Below are positions 52,352 to 52,664 of a stretch of DNA of 52,664 bases, one piece after another. A program made the position numbers and the translations under genes. A model generated the notes under the pieces. It did not search any database. It had not been told where the DNA came from and saw nothing but the letters and a program-made list of their open reading frames with translations. Source of the DNA: Saprolegnia diclina VS20 (Eukaryota; Oomycota; Saprolegniomycetes; Saprolegniales; Saprolegniaceae); NCBI RefSeq assembly GCF_000281045.1, contig NW_008246074.1, positions 237,217 to 289,880 on the forward strand, read 5' to 3'. Every line of letters starts with the position of its first letter. The first letter of the stretch is position 1.

Positions 52352-52664
52352 CGTGACCAACGAGGGGCTAGTTGGACTCTGTTGACAAAACAACAAGATC
52401 CGTCGAAATCCCAGGTTCAAGTGCCGGATACCACGACGTCATCCGGTATTCGTACCCATTATCCGTAAATCCTATGCAAGACCGTGCTCCACTCGTAGCG
52501 TCATCAGGTCGTGACGTGTGCAAGCAGACTCGAGCTCTTCCCGCAGCTTTGCTGCCAGCGCTACTGGTTGCCACGATCGCTTTGGACAACGACTGGGCTG
52601 CCAGGAGGGGACGCATTTCCCACATACATCACCTATTTGCCACATATACCACATGTTTATCTTG
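52352..52664. other. Upstream flank at window end
   Basis: 313 bp upstream of the enoyl-CoA isomerase start. No exon is supported; the region presumably holds its promoter. Confidence 0.5.

Noticed and set aside
52400-52430. tRNA-like GGTTCAAG stretch near the window end
   Set aside because: The bases around it do not form a T-stem and no other tRNA arms are found.
1-52664. CRISPR arrays, phage, operons or insertion sequences
   Set aside because: No spaced direct repeats, transposases or polycistronic arrangements are seen; the gene structures are eukaryotic throughout.

Overview
This is a gene-dense, GC-rich nuclear segment of an oomycete, most likely a saprolegnialean (Achlya, Thraustotheca, Aphanomyces, Saprolegnia group). 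The evidence is a GPI-anchored elicitin-like gene, about 90 tiny introns (mostly 40-60 nt, usually GTAC/GTAT donors and TAG acceptors), intergenic spaces of tens to hundreds of bases, clusters of CCAAT boxes, and the standard code with all three stops in use. Exon structures were worked out by hand from frame continuity and family conservation. The window has one assembly gap of 671 N.

Layout: 0.7-3 kb, a ZZ-finger protein and a triose-phosphate-type transporter. 3-5.6 kb, splicing factor Cwc25 and the elicitin-like gene. 7-12 kb, two paralogues of the plant IQM calmodulin-binding family flanking an ankyrin gene. 12-15.3 kb, two 3-ketodihydrosphingosine-reductase-like SDR genes, head to head across the gap, plus a decayed third fragment. 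16-21 kb, DNA topoisomerase II in ten exons. 21-25 kb, a basic small protein, the NMD factor SMG9 and a coiled-coil gene whose 3' end overlaps SMG9 antisense. 25-30.7 kb, a bacterial-type HI0933 flavoprotein, a MICU1-like EF-hand protein and an unrecognised gene. 30.7-36 kb, an ABHD18-type hydrolase divergent from an ankyrin-pseudokinase-KEN protein with the layout of vertebrate RNase L, then a helical/EF-hand protein. 36.5-41.2 kb, an ankyrin-DUF4246 fusion and a TATA-binding-protein family member. 41.4-47.6 kb, a PH-domain protein, a polytopic membrane protein and an 82-residue LYR-motif protein. 48.3-52.4 kb, a guanylate-binding-protein-like GTPase with a C-terminal PH domain and mitochondrial enoyl-CoA isomerase.

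Most genes are housekeeping: transcription (TBP), splicing (Cwc25), NMD (SMG9), topology (TOP2), mitochondrial Ca2+ uptake (MICU), LYR protein and beta-oxidation (ECI1). The stand-out is the RNase L-like protein at 32.4-34.9 kb, which keeps the W, D, R and H residues expected of an active KEN ribonuclease on top of a degenerate kinase fold and an ankyrin sensor region. A GBP-like large GTPase lies 13.5 kb away. Both protein types are interferon effectors in vertebrates, but nothing in the sequence links these two genes functionally. A second theme is a set of 3n-length introns without stops, which could be retained to give protein isoforms.
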